A DNA stretch of 64,000 bases from JACXVD01 sp020446665 (lineage in GTDB: Bacteria > Pseudomonadota > Alphaproteobacteria > Sphingomonadales > Sphingomonadaceae): assembly GCA_041396905.1 (NCBI GenBank), contig JAWKXQ010000014.1:1-64000 (forward strand), given 5' to 3'. A model generated the notes under the pieces. The model did not search any database. It saw only the letters and a program-made list of their open reading frames with translations, and had not been told where the DNA came from. Made by a program: the position numbers and the translations under genes. How positions within the stretch are numbered: the first letter of the stretch is position 1; every line of letters begins with the position of its first letter. Below are positions 44,481 to 54,390 of the stretch, one piece after another.

Positions 44481-45380
44481 TTGCAACAAAATGATCGCGC
44501 CGGCCTGCTTTACACTATGGCAGGTTTTGTCCTGCTGAGCTGTGGGGATGCTGTTATCAAGAGCATGGCCGGGCAGTGGGCGCCAACCGCCATTGCAACA
44601 CTGCGCTATGCGCTGGGGGCCGCGGGGCTGAGCGCGATCCTGCTGGCTCGGCAGGGGCCGGGGGCTTTCCGCATGCCGCGGCGCGGCCTGCAATTGCTGC
44701 GCGGGGCATCGGTGGCCACTGCCACGATCTGCTTCTTTTCTGCCATTTTCCTGATGCCGCTGGCGGAAACAGCCACGATCACCTTTGTCAGCCCGATGAT
44801 CACCGCGTTGCTGGCCCCTGTATTTCTGGGCGAAAGGGCCAAATCGGCGACCTTTATTGCCTCACTCGTGGCCTTTGCCGGGGTGGCGCTGGTGCTGCGC
44901 CCCAATGTCGCGGAACTGGGCTGGCCTGCTTTCCTGCCGCTGGGCTGTGCGCTGGGGATGAGCACGTTGTTCCTTGCCAATCGTGCGGCTGCCGGGCTGG
45001 GTACGCCGCTGGCGATGCAGGCCTATATCGCGCTGGCGGCCACTCCTTTGCTGGTCCTTGCAACGCTGGCAGGGCATCTGAGCGGGATCGAGAGCCTGCA
45101 TGTCGGCACGCCGGGCTGGAGCATGATTGCGCGCTGTGCCATCGTTGCCTGCAGCGCCAGCGTTGCGCATTGGCTGATCTATATGGGAACCATGCGCGCT
45201 GGCGCGGCAACTGTGGCGCCGATGACCTATGTCCAGCTGATCGTCGCCGTCGCGCTGGGCTGGATGTTCTTTGATGAGCGCCCGGATATGATCGCGGCGC
45301 TGGGCGGGGCGATCATTGTCGCTGCGGGCCTTTATCTCTGGCGAGAAGGGCGGGTAAAGGAGCCCGCGATGACCGACTGA
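44481..45380 (+). CDS. EamA/DMT-family transporter
   Basis: 299 residues from a TTG at 44481 (QQNDRAGLLYTMAGFVLLSCGDAVIK), the start that leaves a normal short N-terminal tail. Ten hydrophobic helices and the EamA pattern: IATLRYALGAAGLSAILL, MPLAETATITFVSPMITALLAPVFLGER, and a parallel block VAPMTYVQLIVAVALGWMFFDE in the second half. Substrate unknown. It ends 14 bases before the palindromic operator of the toxin-antitoxin genes. Confidence 0.88.
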   Translation: MQQNDRAGLLYTMAGFVLLSCGDAVIKSMAGQWAPTAIATLRYALGAAGLSAILLARQGPGAFRMPRRGLQLLRGASVATATICFFSAIFLMPLAETATITFVSPMITALLAPVFLGERAKSATFIASLVAFAGVALVLRPNVAELGWPAFLPLGCALGMSTLFLANRAAAGLGTPLAMQAYIALAATPLLVLATLAGHLSGIESLHVGTPGWSMIARCAIVACSASVAHWLIYMGTMRAGAATVAPMTYVQLIVAVALGWMFFDERPDMIAALGGAIIVAAGLYLWREGRVKEPAMTD

Positions 45381-45393
45381 CACAATCTGCTTG

Positions 45394-45420
45394 CATTGAT
45401 ATCAATGATTGATATCAATG
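45394..45420 (+). promoter_or_regulatory. Tandem palindromic operator of the toxin-antitoxin operon
   Basis: Two copies of the perfect palindrome ATTGATATCAAT, at 45395-45406 and 45408-45419, spaced 13 bp centre to centre. The second ends five bases before the antitoxin ATG. A repeated site at this position fits autorepression by a ribbon-helix-helix antitoxin dimer-of-dimers. Confidence 0.8.
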
Positions 45421-45424
45421 CGCC

Positions 45425-45664
45425 ATGCCGCGTATCCTCGCAGACCTTCCCGATGACGATATCCAGTGGCTCGACCGCTTGTCGGCGGAACGCGGCATTT
45501 CGCGGGCTGCCTTGCTGCGCGAGGCAGTGACAGCCTTTCGGGCGAAGGATCGCGACTGGCTGGATGCCGGCTTCGGCCTGTGGACCCGCCATGGTCAGGG
45601 CGTGGAAGGGAACCGCTTCGAACAGGACATCCGCAGAGACTGGGATGAAGGGCAAGGCGCATGA
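45425..45664 (+). CDS. Ribbon-helix-helix antitoxin (VapB-like)
   Basis: 79 residues. The N-terminal ribbon-helix-helix MPRILADLPDDDIQWLDRLSAERGISRAALLREAV has the beta-strand, turn and two-helix pattern of CopG-type DNA-binding proteins. A toxin-binding tail follows, ending WDEGQGA. It should bind the paired ATTGATATCAAT site just upstream and repress its own operon. The four-base ATGA overlap with the PIN gene gives coupled translation. Confidence 0.88.
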   Translation: MPRILADLPDDDIQWLDRLSAERGISRAALLREAVTAFRAKDRDWLDAGFGLWTRHGQGVEGNRFEQDIRRDWDEGQGA

Positions 45665-46029
45665 GCGGCGGAACCTTCTTCGATACCGGCATATTGGTGG
45701 ATACGCTCTCCGGTGACCGCCGCGCCATGGCGGAAATGCGCCGGGTCAAGCATCCCTGCATCAGCCGGGTGAGCTGGCTGGAGGTTCTGTCAGGCGCTCC
45801 GGCGGCTGCGCGGGACGAGACAGAAGCTTTCCTCGGCCATTTCGCCTGTCGTGAAATTTCTGCCGAAATCGCAAGGCGCGCGGCCACTTTGCGGCATGAC
45901 CGGCCAGAGATCCCGCTGCCTGCTGCGCTGGTGCTGGCCACGGCGCAGGAATATGGCGCGATACTTGTTACACGGAATACAAAGGATTTTCCGGCACAGA
46001 TGCCGGGAATCAGAATCCCCTACAGCTAA
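45661..46029 (+). CDS. PIN-domain toxin (VapC-like)
   Basis: 122 residues. PIN-domain acids appear in FFDTGILVDTLSGD (first Asp), RVSWLEVLSG (Glu), and near the end VLATAQEYGAILVTRNTKDF, where the T-R-N-x-x-D-F motif is diagnostic. VapC toxins cut specific RNAs, often tRNA or rRNA. The first catalytic Asp (FFDTG) is present and the second acidic cluster is partial (LVLATAQE), so activity is likely but not certain. It ends 21 bases before glmS. Confidence 0.88.
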   Translation: MSGGTFFDTGILVDTLSGDRRAMAEMRRVKHPCISRVSWLEVLSGAPAAARDETEAFLGHFACREISAEIARRAATLRHDRPEIPLPAALVLATAQEYGAILVTRNTKDFPAQMPGIRIPYS

Positions 46030-46050
46030 TTACAAAGGGTATACCCACGC

Positions 46051-47874
46051 ATGTGCGGAATTATTGGCATTGTCGGCAAGGAAGAAGTCACCGATCGTCT
46101 GGTCGATGGTCTGCGCCGGATGGAATATCGCGGCTATGACAGCGCCGGGGTCTGCACCCTGCATGAAGGGCAGCTTATCCGTCGCCGCGCCGAAGGCAAG
46201 CTGGCCAATCTGGCGAGGGAACTGGCGGTGAATGATGCGCCGGGCCATGTCGGTATCGCACATACACGCTGGGCAACGCACGGTGCGCCCACCGCCAATA
46301 ACGCCCATCCCCATGCCACGGCAGAGGTTGCGCTGGTGCATAACGGGATCATCGAGAATTTCCGCGAGCTGCGTAACGAGCTGGAAGAGAATGGCCGGGT
46401 CTTCGAAAGCGAGACCGACAGCGAAGTGGTCGCGCATCTCGTTTCCGAACAGGTAGAGCAGGGCGCATCGCCGGAGGAAGCGGTGAAGGCCGTCCTGTCG
46501 CGTCTGCGCGGAGCCTTTGCGCTGGCCATCGCCTTCCGCAGCCATCCCGACATGCTGATCGGTGCGCGGCTGGGCTCGCCGCTGGTGCTCGGCTTTGGCG
46601 AGGGTGAAACCTTCCTCGGCTCCGACGCGCTGGCACTGGCACCGCTGACCCAGCAGATCACCTATCTCGAAGAAGGCGACTGGGTGGTGGTCAAGCGCGA
46701 TGGTGCGCAGGTCTATGACGAAGCCAATAATCCGGTCACCCGCGAAGTGACGACCTCCGGCGCTTCGGCTGCGGCGGTGGAGAAGGGCAATTATCGTCAC
46801 TTCATGCAGAAAGAGATTTTCGAGCAGCCGACTGTCGTGGCGCAGACGCTGCAGAGCTATATCCGCCAGGTCGATCGTTCGGTTGCCTTGCCGGACATGG
46901 ATATCGACCTGTCCGAAATCCGCCGCGTGACCATCGTGGCCTGCGGTACGTCCTATTACGCCGGGATGGTCGCGAAATACTGGTTCGAACAATTTGCCCG
47001 CTTGCCGGTCGATATCGATGTCGCGAGCGAGTTTCGCTATCGCGATCCGGTGCTGGAGCCGGGCGGGCTGGCGCTGTTCATTTCGCAGAGCGGAGAAACA
47101 GCCGATACGCTGGCGGCGCTGCGCCATTGCAAGGAAAATGGGCAGAAGATCGCAGTGGTGGTCAATGTGCCCACCAGTTCCATGGCGCGCGAGGCTGACC
47201 TGCTGCTGCCGACCCATGCCGGGCCGGAGATCGGCGTGGCCAGCACCAAGGCCTTTACCTGCCAGCTCGCCGTGCTCGCTGCGCTGGCGGCCCATATGGC
47301 GGTGAAGCGCGGGCGCATGAGCCGCGAGGAAGAGGCCGAAGTGGTCGATCATCTGATGGAAGCGCCCGCCATGCTCAACGCTGCGCTGGGCTATGACGAT
47401 GAAATCGCCGCCATGGCACATCACATCGCCCCGGCGCGTGACGTGCTCTATCTTGGCCGCGGGCAGGATTATCCGCTTGCGCTGGAAGGGGCGCTGAAAC
47501 TCAAGGAAATCAGCTATATCCACGCCGAAGGCTATGCCTCGGGTGAAATGAAGCACGGCCCGATCGCGCTGATTGACGAAGCTGTGCCGGTGATTGTGCT
47601 CGCCCCCAGCGGGCCGCTGTTTGAAAAGACGGTCTCCAACATGCAGGAAGTGCGTGCGCGTGGCGGCAAGGTGGTGCTGATTTCCGACAAACTGGGCCTT
47701 GAGCAGGCTGGCAACGATTGTATTGGTCAGATCAGAATGCCAGATGTGCATCCACTTATAGCATCAATGATCTATAGCATTCCGATCCAACTTCTGGCTT
47801 ACCATGTCGCTTTGGTGAAAGGGACTGATGTCGATCAGCCGCGGAACCTGGCTAAGTCGGTTACAGTGGAATGA
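46051..47874 (+). CDS. glmS: Glutamine-fructose-6-phosphate aminotransferase (isomerizing)
   Basis: 607 residues starting MCGIIGIVG, where Cys2 is the glutaminase nucleophile after Met removal. The N-terminal type-2 glutamine amidotransferase domain has TRWATHGAP and HNGIIENF. Two SIS sugar-isomerase domains carry CGTSYYAGM, SQSGETADTLAAL, the STKAFT loop and EGYASGEMKHGPIAL, ending LAKSVTVE. It makes glucosamine-6-phosphate for peptidoglycan and surface sugars. It lies directly upstream of the polysaccharide locus. Confidence 0.96.
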   Translation: MCGIIGIVGKEEVTDRLVDGLRRMEYRGYDSAGVCTLHEGQLIRRRAEGKLANLARELAVNDAPGHVGIAHTRWATHGAPTANNAHPHATAEVALVHNGIIENFRELRNELEENGRVFESETDSEVVAHLVSEQVEQGASPEEAVKAVLSRLRGAFALAIAFRSHPDMLIGARLGSPLVLGFGEGETFLGSDALALAPLTQQITYLEEGDWVVVKRDGAQVYDEANNPVTREVTTSGASAAAVEKGNYRHFMQKEIFEQPTVVAQTLQSYIRQVDRSVALPDMDIDLSEIRRVTIVACGTSYYAGMVAKYWFEQFARLPVDIDVASEFRYRDPVLEPGGLALFISQSGETADTLAALRHCKENGQKIAVVVNVPTSSMAREADLLLPTHAGPEIGVASTKAFTCQLAVLAALAAHMAVKRGRMSREEEAEVVDHLMEAPAMLNAALGYDDEIAAMAHHIAPARDVLYLGRGQDYPLALEGALKLKEISYIHAEGYASGEMKHGPIALIDEAVPVIVLAPSGPLFEKTVSNMQEVRARGGKVVLISDKLGLEQAGNDCIGQIRMPDVHPLIASMIYSIPIQLLAYHVALVKGTDVDQPRNLAKSVTVE

Positions 47875-47975
47875 TGGTGTGAAACGCTCAAGATACAAGA
47901 ATTGTGAACTGATGCAGCGCCAAGATATCTATCTAAGCGATGAAATCGTTTGCCTGATGCCTGGAGCATCGGGCT

Positions 47976-49879
47976 ATGTTTGAGAAGCTGACCGCATTTG
48001 CATTGCATCTCCTGAGTCATGTTTCTGCGCGGTTGCTCGGGGCTGATCGGGCGATCAAGCAGTCACTCGCCGTGTTCAACGATATTGCTCTATGCTATGC
48101 AGCAGTTATCGTTGCATTCTCGCTCAGGCTTGGCTTTTGGGATCTGTATTCCCGGCCAATCTTGCTTGTTTTTGCGGTTGAGTTAGCGCTTTTCCTTCCG
48201 ATTTTTGCAATGAGCGGTGTCTATTCCAACCTGTTTAGATTTCATGGCGCGCGCGGACTGGGCTTGGTCGCACTCGCCTGTCTGGGGCTTGCGATACCCA
48301 ATATTGTTATTTTTGGATTTTACGGTTCGCCTGGTGTGCCGCGCACGGTGAGTGCGATTATCCCATTGGTATTCTTCTCCTTTGTCGCATTGTCCCGTGT
48401 GTTGGCTCGGTATGTGCTGATTGAGCTGGTTGGAGGGCAGACCGACAATAAACGGGTGGTGATTTATGGTGCAGGGGCGGCCGGTCGGCAGCTCGCTCAT
48501 TCGATAGCGCATGAACGGAACTATCGTTTGGTTGCATATATTGATGACGATCCGGTTCTGGTGCGCAGTCGGCTCGAAGGAATTCCTATACATTCCTCCA
48601 CTGAGCTTGAAGCGGTTCTGCAAAAGCTCGGTGCAGAAATCGTGTTTTTAGCCATGCCCAGCCTTTCACGCGCGCGCCGCGCTGAAATTGTGGACCAGAT
48701 TCAGAAGCATGATGTGCAGGTGCTAACGCTGCCGGGCATCAACGAGATTGTTGAGGGCCATGTCTCGCTGAATGATCTGCGCGAGGTTGATGTAACGGAC
48801 TTGCTAAGCCGGGATCCGGTTGCACCAGACCCCGAACTCTTGCGCATGGCAATTACCGGTAAGGTAGTGTTGGTAACAGGGGCTGGTGGATCAATTGGCA
48901 GCGAACTCGCACGCCAAATCGTCCGTATGCAGCCTGTGAAACTCATTCTACTCGATATGAGTGAAGCCTCCTTGTACCTTATTGATCAGGAAGTTCGGTC
49001 TGAACTGATGCTCAGCGGGGGCCAATCGGTTGAAATCTTGGCGGAGTTTGCATCGGTCGAAAAGAAGAGCTCAGTTGCGCGCATCTTCGAAAAGTACCGG
49101 CCGGATATGGTTTATCATGCTGCAGCCTATAAACATGTGCCTTGGTCGAAGCCAATGTAGTCGCTGGCGTTAACAACAATGTGCAGGGCACCTTGAACTG
49201 CGCGCTTGCGGCGATAGCTGCTGAGGTCGAACGTTTTATCCTTGTCAGTACGGACAAGGCTGTGCGCCCAACCAATGTGATGGGGGCCTCCAAGCGTGTT
49301 TGTGAATTGCTACTTCAAGGTCTGGCGAGCAAGGGTGACTGCAGGACCATTTTCTCGATGGTGCGTTTTGGCAATGTTCTGGGGTCTTCTGGCTCGGTTG
49401 TTCCGAAGTTCCGGCAGCAGATTGAGGCAGGCGGACCGGTTACACTAACACATCGTGACATCACACGTTTCTTCATGACAATTCCAGAGGCGGCGGAATT
49501 GGTGATCCAGGCGGGGGCCATGGCCAAAGGGGGCGAGGTCTACCTGCTTGAAATGGGTGAGCCGGTTAGAATTTTTGACCTCGCTCAGACAATGATTCGT
49601 TTGTCTGGGAGGACAGTCAAAAGTGACGATAATCCAGATGGTGACATTGCGATCATCGAGACGGGCCTGCGTCCGGGAGAGAAGCTCTACGAGGAGCTTT
49701 TGATCGATGCGGATGCGGAAAAAACTGAGCATAGCCGCATATTTCGAGCACAAGAGAAGTCTATTGGCTGGGATGTACTAGAAGCTGACTTAAGCAATTT
49801 GGCGCAAATGGCTCTAGACGGAGATGTAAAGGGCTTGCGCGAAAAATTGGTTGAATTGGTTAGTGGTTTTGAGGCGTAG
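47976..49879 (+). pseudogene. Nucleotide-sugar 4,6-dehydratase of CapD/PglF type, single frameshift
   Basis: An N-terminal four-helix membrane part (about residues 20-130) and a CoA-binding-like middle domain (VVIYGAGAAGRQLAHSI) precede a Rossmann domain with VLVTGAGGSIGSELARQIV (about residue 299), HAAAYKHVP, STDKAVRPTNVMGASKR (Met in place of Tyr, as in this class) and a C-terminal RPGEKLYEELL. Near 49142, CCTTGG seems to lack one T (expected CCTTTGG), splitting the frame. It probably makes a UDP-4-keto-6-deoxy-HexNAc. The frameshift may be an error. Confidence 0.85.
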
Positions 49880-50070
49880 GCTGGTCGGAAAGTTGGTTTT
49901 TAGGCTCTGCACTCATCGATTACAACTGCACTGCTACCCATCTGTGGACGCCCCTGAAGAAGCAAGGGGGTAAATTCGGGTATTTGGCGATAGTCGGATG
50001 CTGCCATCTGTCCGGCCTGTTGATGCGGCGCATTGCCGCTGGCCCGTATGGGAGTTCGCGGACCGGAACG

Positions 50071-50321
50071 GGCCTGTCAGTAATTTTGTGCGCGAGGTCG
50101 GTTCTGTTCATCAGACCGTGAACCTGTCGCCGAAGATGATGGCGAACTGGGTTTTGGCCTCTGTCCACTCGCGCGGCGGCCGTTTCCATTGCTCGGCCGC
50201 ATGATTGAGAACGAGGTATAGCAGCTTCATGGCTGCCTCGTCACTGGGGAAGTGTCCACGGGTGCGAACTGTCCGGCGCAGCTTTGAGTTCAGGGCCTCG
50301 ATCGCATTCGTGGTGTTGGTC
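50071..50321 (-). mobile_element. IS256-family transposase 3' remnant
   Basis: On the reverse strand, 50321-50111 encodes TTNAIEALNSKLRRTVRTRGH, FPSDEAAMKLLYLVLN and WTEAKTQFAIIFGDRF before TGA: the conserved C-terminal end of IS256-family transposases. The sequence beyond the stop contains CTGTCAGTAATTTTGTGC (from about 50074), which resembles an IS256-type end. The 5' part of the gene is missing; it is cut at 50321 by the end of an IS3 element. Confidence 0.8.
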
Positions 50322-50643
50322 TGAGCCCGAAGTTTCTACCAACTATGAGTAGCGCCTTGGGCGGTTTTGATGCCCGTCGCTGGGCCTGATGGCAACAACC
50401 GTATTGGGGGGCATGCCCCCAATACGGTTTGCCGCTTGATCCAGCCCCGATCTCAGCTGGGGTTCTATTCCCGAGGCTCGAATGGGGCCGAAAGTGGTTG
50501 TAGTCATGACGCCAGGCTTCCAGTTCTTGGCGGACGTGGGCGAGGCTGATGAAGATCGTCTCGTTCAAGAACTCGTCCCGCAGCCGGGCATTGGAAGCGA
50601 AGCTGGCCGAAGGCCTACCTCTCGATGAACCCGTTCTGATAGG
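50322..50643 (-). pseudogene. OrfB C-terminal remnant of IS3 element A
   Basis: Reverse-strand remnant of an IS3 transposase: a frameshifted YQNGFIE region at 50643-50570, then NETIFISLAHVRQELEAWRHDYN and FRPHSSLGNRTPAEIGAG. The tail KPYWGHAPQYG is encoded by a perfect hairpin (CCGTATTGGGGGG/CCCCCCAATACGG, 50398-50426). No full DDE catalytic core is present. Confidence 0.75.
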
Positions 50644-50729
50644 GTAAGCGCTGTCCCGGCCCCACCTTGCGCGCTTGAACTGATGCGCCGAGTTTCCGCG
50701 CCCTGATCTGCGGGAGGGGCGTTGGTGCT

Positions 50730-51183
50730 ATGACGATGTCATGTGACGATACTGGCACTAACGGTGTTCAGCGGTTTGAGGTCTTCACCGGCGCGGGCAA
50801 GCGTCGGGACTGGCCTCGGCAAGTGAAGGCCTCGATTGTCGCCGAGAGCTATTCGGGGATGGAGTCGGTGAGCGCGGTCGCGCGCCGTCATGCCTTGGTT
50901 CCTTCGCAACTCTTCACCTGGCGTCGTCAGCTGCGCGAGCAGATGGAAGAACATGGCTTTGTAGTTCCGGAGGCCGCGAAGCCGGAGCCGACCTTCGTTC
51001 CTGCGGTGATCGACGCGATGCCCGATCCGGGTCCGGCACCGAAGAAAGCCGGTACGTCGCAGACGTCGTAGCAAGGCCAGTACGGTGGAACTGGAAGTTG
51101 ACGGGATCACAGTGAAGATCGCTAGCGGAGCCGATGCAGGCACGATCTCGGCAGTGATCACCGCGCTGCGAGAGACGCGATGA
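50730..51183 (+). pseudogene. IS66 TnpA-like protein, C terminus frameshifted
   Basis: Starts MTMSCDDTGTNGVQRFEVFTG. The helix-turn-helix segment RDWPRQVKASIVAESYSGMESVSAVARRHALVPSQLFTWRRQL is the IS66 TnpA (IS3/IS911-OrfA-like) domain. The frame ends at 51071, but the next frame, RRRSKASTVELEVDGITVKI...ISAVITALRET to 51183, continues the normal TnpA ending, so one indel near 51050 is likely. The end overlaps tnpB by four bases. Confidence 0.8.
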
Positions 51184-51536
51184 TCGGGCCGGGTACTGGC
51201 GCAAAGGTTATGGTCGCAACGCGCCCGGTGGACTTTCGCAAGGGACCAGACTCGCTCGCGGCGCTGGTGGCCGCAGAGTATGGCGGCAAGCCCTATTCGG
51301 GCGTGATCTATGTGTTCCGCGCCAAGCGAGCCGACCGGATCAAGATGATCTGGTGGGACGGCACGGGCCTGTGTTTGATGGCCAAGAAGATGGAGACCGG
51401 CGGCTTCAAGTGGCCCGGCATCCGCGATGGGGTAATGCGCCTGACAGCAGCGCAGCTGGGCGCTTTGCTGGAAGGTCTGGACTGGCGTCGTGTGCATGGT
51501 GGCCGCCGTGTGAAGGCCCCGCAGATCGCTGCTTGA
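51180..51536 (+). CDS. tnpB: IS66 TnpB accessory protein
   Basis: 118 residues with the conserved IS66 Orf2 blocks MIGPGTGAKVMVATRPVDFRKG, DSLAALV, RAKRADRIKMIWWDGTGLCLMAKKME and FKWP. Required with TnpA and TnpC for IS66 transposition, with unknown biochemistry. ATG overlaps the end of tnpA (ATGA). Frame is intact. Confidence 0.93.
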   Translation: MIGPGTGAKVMVATRPVDFRKGPDSLAALVAAEYGGKPYSGVIYVFRAKRADRIKMIWWDGTGLCLMAKKMETGGFKWPGIRDGVMRLTAAQLGALLEGLDWRRVHGGRRVKAPQIAA

Positions 51537-52870
51537 CGGGGTGTCTTACGACTGATTCACTGCTGCCATGCTCATGGAAGCGGACCTGCCTGAAGATGTC
51601 GATGCGCTGCGTGCGCTCGTACTCGAACAGGCCCGCGAGCTCGATACGCTCAAGACATTCCGCGATGAAGTCAAGCGCCTGCGCGCGATCATCGAGGCCA
51701 TGCAGCGCCACCGGTTCGGTCGCCGTTCCGAGCAGCTTGATCCCGATCAGTTCGAGCTAGCCCTTGAGGAAGTCGAGGCGGCTCTGGTTGCAGCCGAACA
51801 CGCGCAGGAGCAGGCGAGCAAGCAGAAGGCCGGGCGCCCGCGCAAGACCAACCGGGGGTCGCTGCCCGATCATCTGGAACGGATCGAACAAGTCGTTGTT
51901 GTCGAGAGCAAGGACTGCCCTTGCTGCGGCGGTGCGCTCCATCAGATCGGTGAAGATGTCTCCAAACGCCTTGACGTGGTTCCGGCAACCTTCCGGGTGC
52001 TGGTCACGCGCCGACCGCGCTACGGTTGCCGCTCATGCGAGAGCGGCGTGGTCCAAGCCCCGGCACCGGCCCGTATCGTCGAAGGCGGTATCCCGACCGA
52101 AGCACTGATCGCGCAGGTGCTGGTCTCCAAGTACGCCGATCACCTACCGCTTTACCGGCAGGCACAGATCTATGCCCGGCAGGGCGTTCAGCTTGATCGT
52201 TCCACGCTTGCCGACTGGGTCGGCCGGGCGGGCCTGGTATCTGCGCCCCTTGCGCGACCATGTGCTTGGCGAGCTCCGGCAATCCGTGCGCCTGTTCGCC
52301 GATGAGACCACGGCTCCGGTACTCGATCCGGGACGAGGACGAACCAAGATCGGTCAGCTATGGGCCTATGCCCGCGATGATCGGCCTTGGGGCGGCAGCG
52401 ATCCTCCGATGGTCGCCTATGCCTATGCCGCCGATCACAAGGCCGAGCGGCCCGAGGCACATCTCAAAGGTTTTGCAGGCATCCTGCAGGTCGATAGCTA
52501 TGGCGGCTACACTGCTCTTGCCCGCCGTCGCAGGGACGTGACCCTTGCGTTCTGTTGGGCACACGTGCGGCGCAAGTTTTATGAACTGGCGGATGGCTCG
52601 CCGGTCGCTACCGAAGTTTTGCGGCGCATCCTTGCTCTACGCCATCGAAGACGAGGTGCGGGGATCGTCGGCACTGCACGCCAGACTGTCCGCCATGCAC
52701 GAAGCAGCCCATAGTGGACGATCTCCACCAGTACCTCGATGCCGTTGCCCGGCAGGTCAGCACCAAGAGCAGGCTCGGTGAAGCGATCCGCTATGCAGCT
52801 CACCCGCTGGGATGGCCTAATCCGGTTCCTCGATGATGGCCGCATCGATCTCGACAACAACACCGTCGAA

Positions 52871-54155
52871 TGAGGTGGTCCCGCCTCTTTGGACAGGTTG
52901 GCGGCGAAGTTAAGCTAATCCCGGATGTGATTATGCCGCCAGTCTGTCATCAGATCATGGGGGGCATGCCCCCCATGATCTGGTTTGCTGATCCGCCCGG
53001 GGGAGGGCCCTGCCGGGGTTCGCCCGGCCAGACCCGAGTGCGGTCGCTGCGTAAGCGTAATAGGTGATCCAGCGCCGAAGGCCAGCGCGCAGCTCCGAGC
53101 CGGTCTCGAAGGCGTGGAGATAGACGCATTCGTATTTCAGGGAGCGCCAGAGGCGCTCGATGAAGACGTTGTCCATCCACCGGCCCCGACCATCCATGCT
53201 GATCCGGACCTCAGCATCGCGCAGCACGCTGGTGAACGCGAAGCTGGTAAACTGGCTGCCTTGATCGGTGTTGAAGATTTCAGGACGACCGAAGCGCGCC
53301 AGCGCCTCCTCCAGAGCCGCCACGCAGAAGCCGGCATCCATCGTGTTCGACAGCCGCCAGGCCAGCACCTTGCGGGTTGCCCAGTCCATCACCGCAACCA
53401 GATACAAGAAGCCCCGCCGCATCGGGATGTAGGTCACATCTGCGCACCAGACATGGTTGGGCCGGTCGATCGCCAGCTTGCAGCAGATAGATAGACACGG
53501 TGCTGAGGGTGCGGATCGCTGTGCGCGGCCGCTGGTAACCGGCGACAAGCCCATCTTCGCCATCAGCCGCCGCACACGGCGGCGACCGACCTCGTGGCCC
53601 TCCCGGCGCAGGTGCCGAACCATCTGGCGACTGCCATACCACGGCATGTCGAGGAACGCCGCGTCGATCACCCGCATCAGCGCCAGCGTCTCCTCGGTCT
53701 CCGGGACCGGCGCGTAGTAATAGGACGAGCGACTGATCGAGAGCAGGCGGCATTGTGCCGCTATCGACAGGCGGTGGTGAGCAGGTTCGATCATCGATCG
53801 CCTCCAGCCACGCTCATCGACCGGAGGCTTTGCTAAAAATCCCGCTCCACGACCAGCTGGCCGATCTTCGCGTGCAGCTTCTCCACCTCGGCCTCGCTGG
53901 CCACCTTGGCTGCATCGCCTGCCCCGGAGAAGTTCCCCATTCCTCGATGGCCTGGCGCTTCCGCCGCGATCATTGTGGTGGTGGATGCCATGCTTCGCGG
54001 CCAGCTCCGCCAGCGTCAGGTCACCCCGGATTGCTTCCAGCGCCACCTTCGCCTTGAAATCCGCGCTGTAGCGCTTCCTCGTCTTCTTCATTTCCCGTCC
54101 ATTCCTCAGGTCGGGATTAGCTTAGCACCATGTCCGAAATTCCGGGACCACCTCA
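52871..54155 (-). mobile_element. IS3-family element B inside IS66
   Basis: 1285 bp with inverted ends beginning TGAGGTGGTCCCG on both sides. A 3-bp target duplication GAA flanks it (52868-52870 and 54156-54158). The empty site is visible in the second IS66 copy near 62130, where the sequence runs GTCGAACGCTCG without interruption. This fixes the element boundaries. Confidence 0.93.
52955..54091 (-). pseudogene. IS3-family transposase (OrfA/OrfB) of element B, frameshifted in OrfA
   Basis: 378-codon frame. OrfA starts MKKTRKRYSADFKAKVALEAIRGDLTLAELAAKHGIH, then runs out of frame (HHNDRGGS...) and rejoins at the OrfB start MIEPAHHRLSIAAQCRLLSISRSSYYY. OrfB has the rve/DDE blocks: WCADVTYIPMRRGFLYL (D), NTDQGSQFTS (D) and ERLWRSLKYE (E). 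OrfB is full, so only OrfA is damaged. A perfect GGGGGGCATGCCCCCC hairpin lies at its end (52952-52981). Confidence 0.88.
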
Positions 54156-54390
54156 GAACGCTCGATCAGACCCTTGGCCCTCAATCGCAAGAACGCCCTG
54201 TTCGCAGGCTCCGACGAAGGCGGCGACAACTGGGCGGTGATCGCCACACTCATCGAGAACTGCAAGCTATTCGGCATCAACCCGAACACATGGCTGACCG
54301 CCACGCTCACCAGCCTCGCAAACGGTCACGTCGCCAATCGCATCTGCGAACTCATGCCCTGGACCGACGTGGGCTGAAAACACCGCTTAC

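Larger units (their letters stand above)
51568..54377 (+). pseudogene. tnpC: IS66 TnpC transposase, disrupted by IS3 element B and frameshifts
   Basis: The first part (51568-52250) is intact: DEVKRLRAIIEAMQRHRFGRRSEQ, a zinc-finger-like CPCCGGAL, and VSKYADHLPLYRQAQIY. A frameshift near 52245 leads to the frame with FADETTAPVLDPGRG, GILQVDSYGGYTAL and FCWAHVRRKFYELADG, then another near 52640. At 52870 the IS3 insert splits the DDE glutamate motif NNTVE. The tail SIRPLALNRKNALFAGSDEGG to MPWTDVG resumes at 54156. Inactive as read. Confidence 0.9.
50644..54390 (+). mobile_element. IS66-family element, interrupted by IS3 element B
   Basis: Starts GTAAGCGCTGTCCC at 50644 and ends ...GGTGTTTTC/GTAAGCG when read inward from 54390 (inverted GTAAGCGSTGT). 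It carries the usual three genes: tnpA 50730, tnpB 51180, tnpC 51568. Without the 1.29-kb IS3 insert it is about 2.46 kb, normal for IS66. Flanking 8-bp target repeats do not match (CTGATAGG and AAACTCAT), so a rearrangement has occurred. Confidence 0.85.

Noticed and set aside
46030..47751. 573-codon reverse frame across glmS
   Set aside because: Antisense of an intact glmS; His/Arg-rich translation with no family signal or ribosome-binding site.
49920..50070. Short reverse ORF between the dehydratase and IS256 debris
   Set aside because: No start signal or recognisable family; the composition is like the IS flank.
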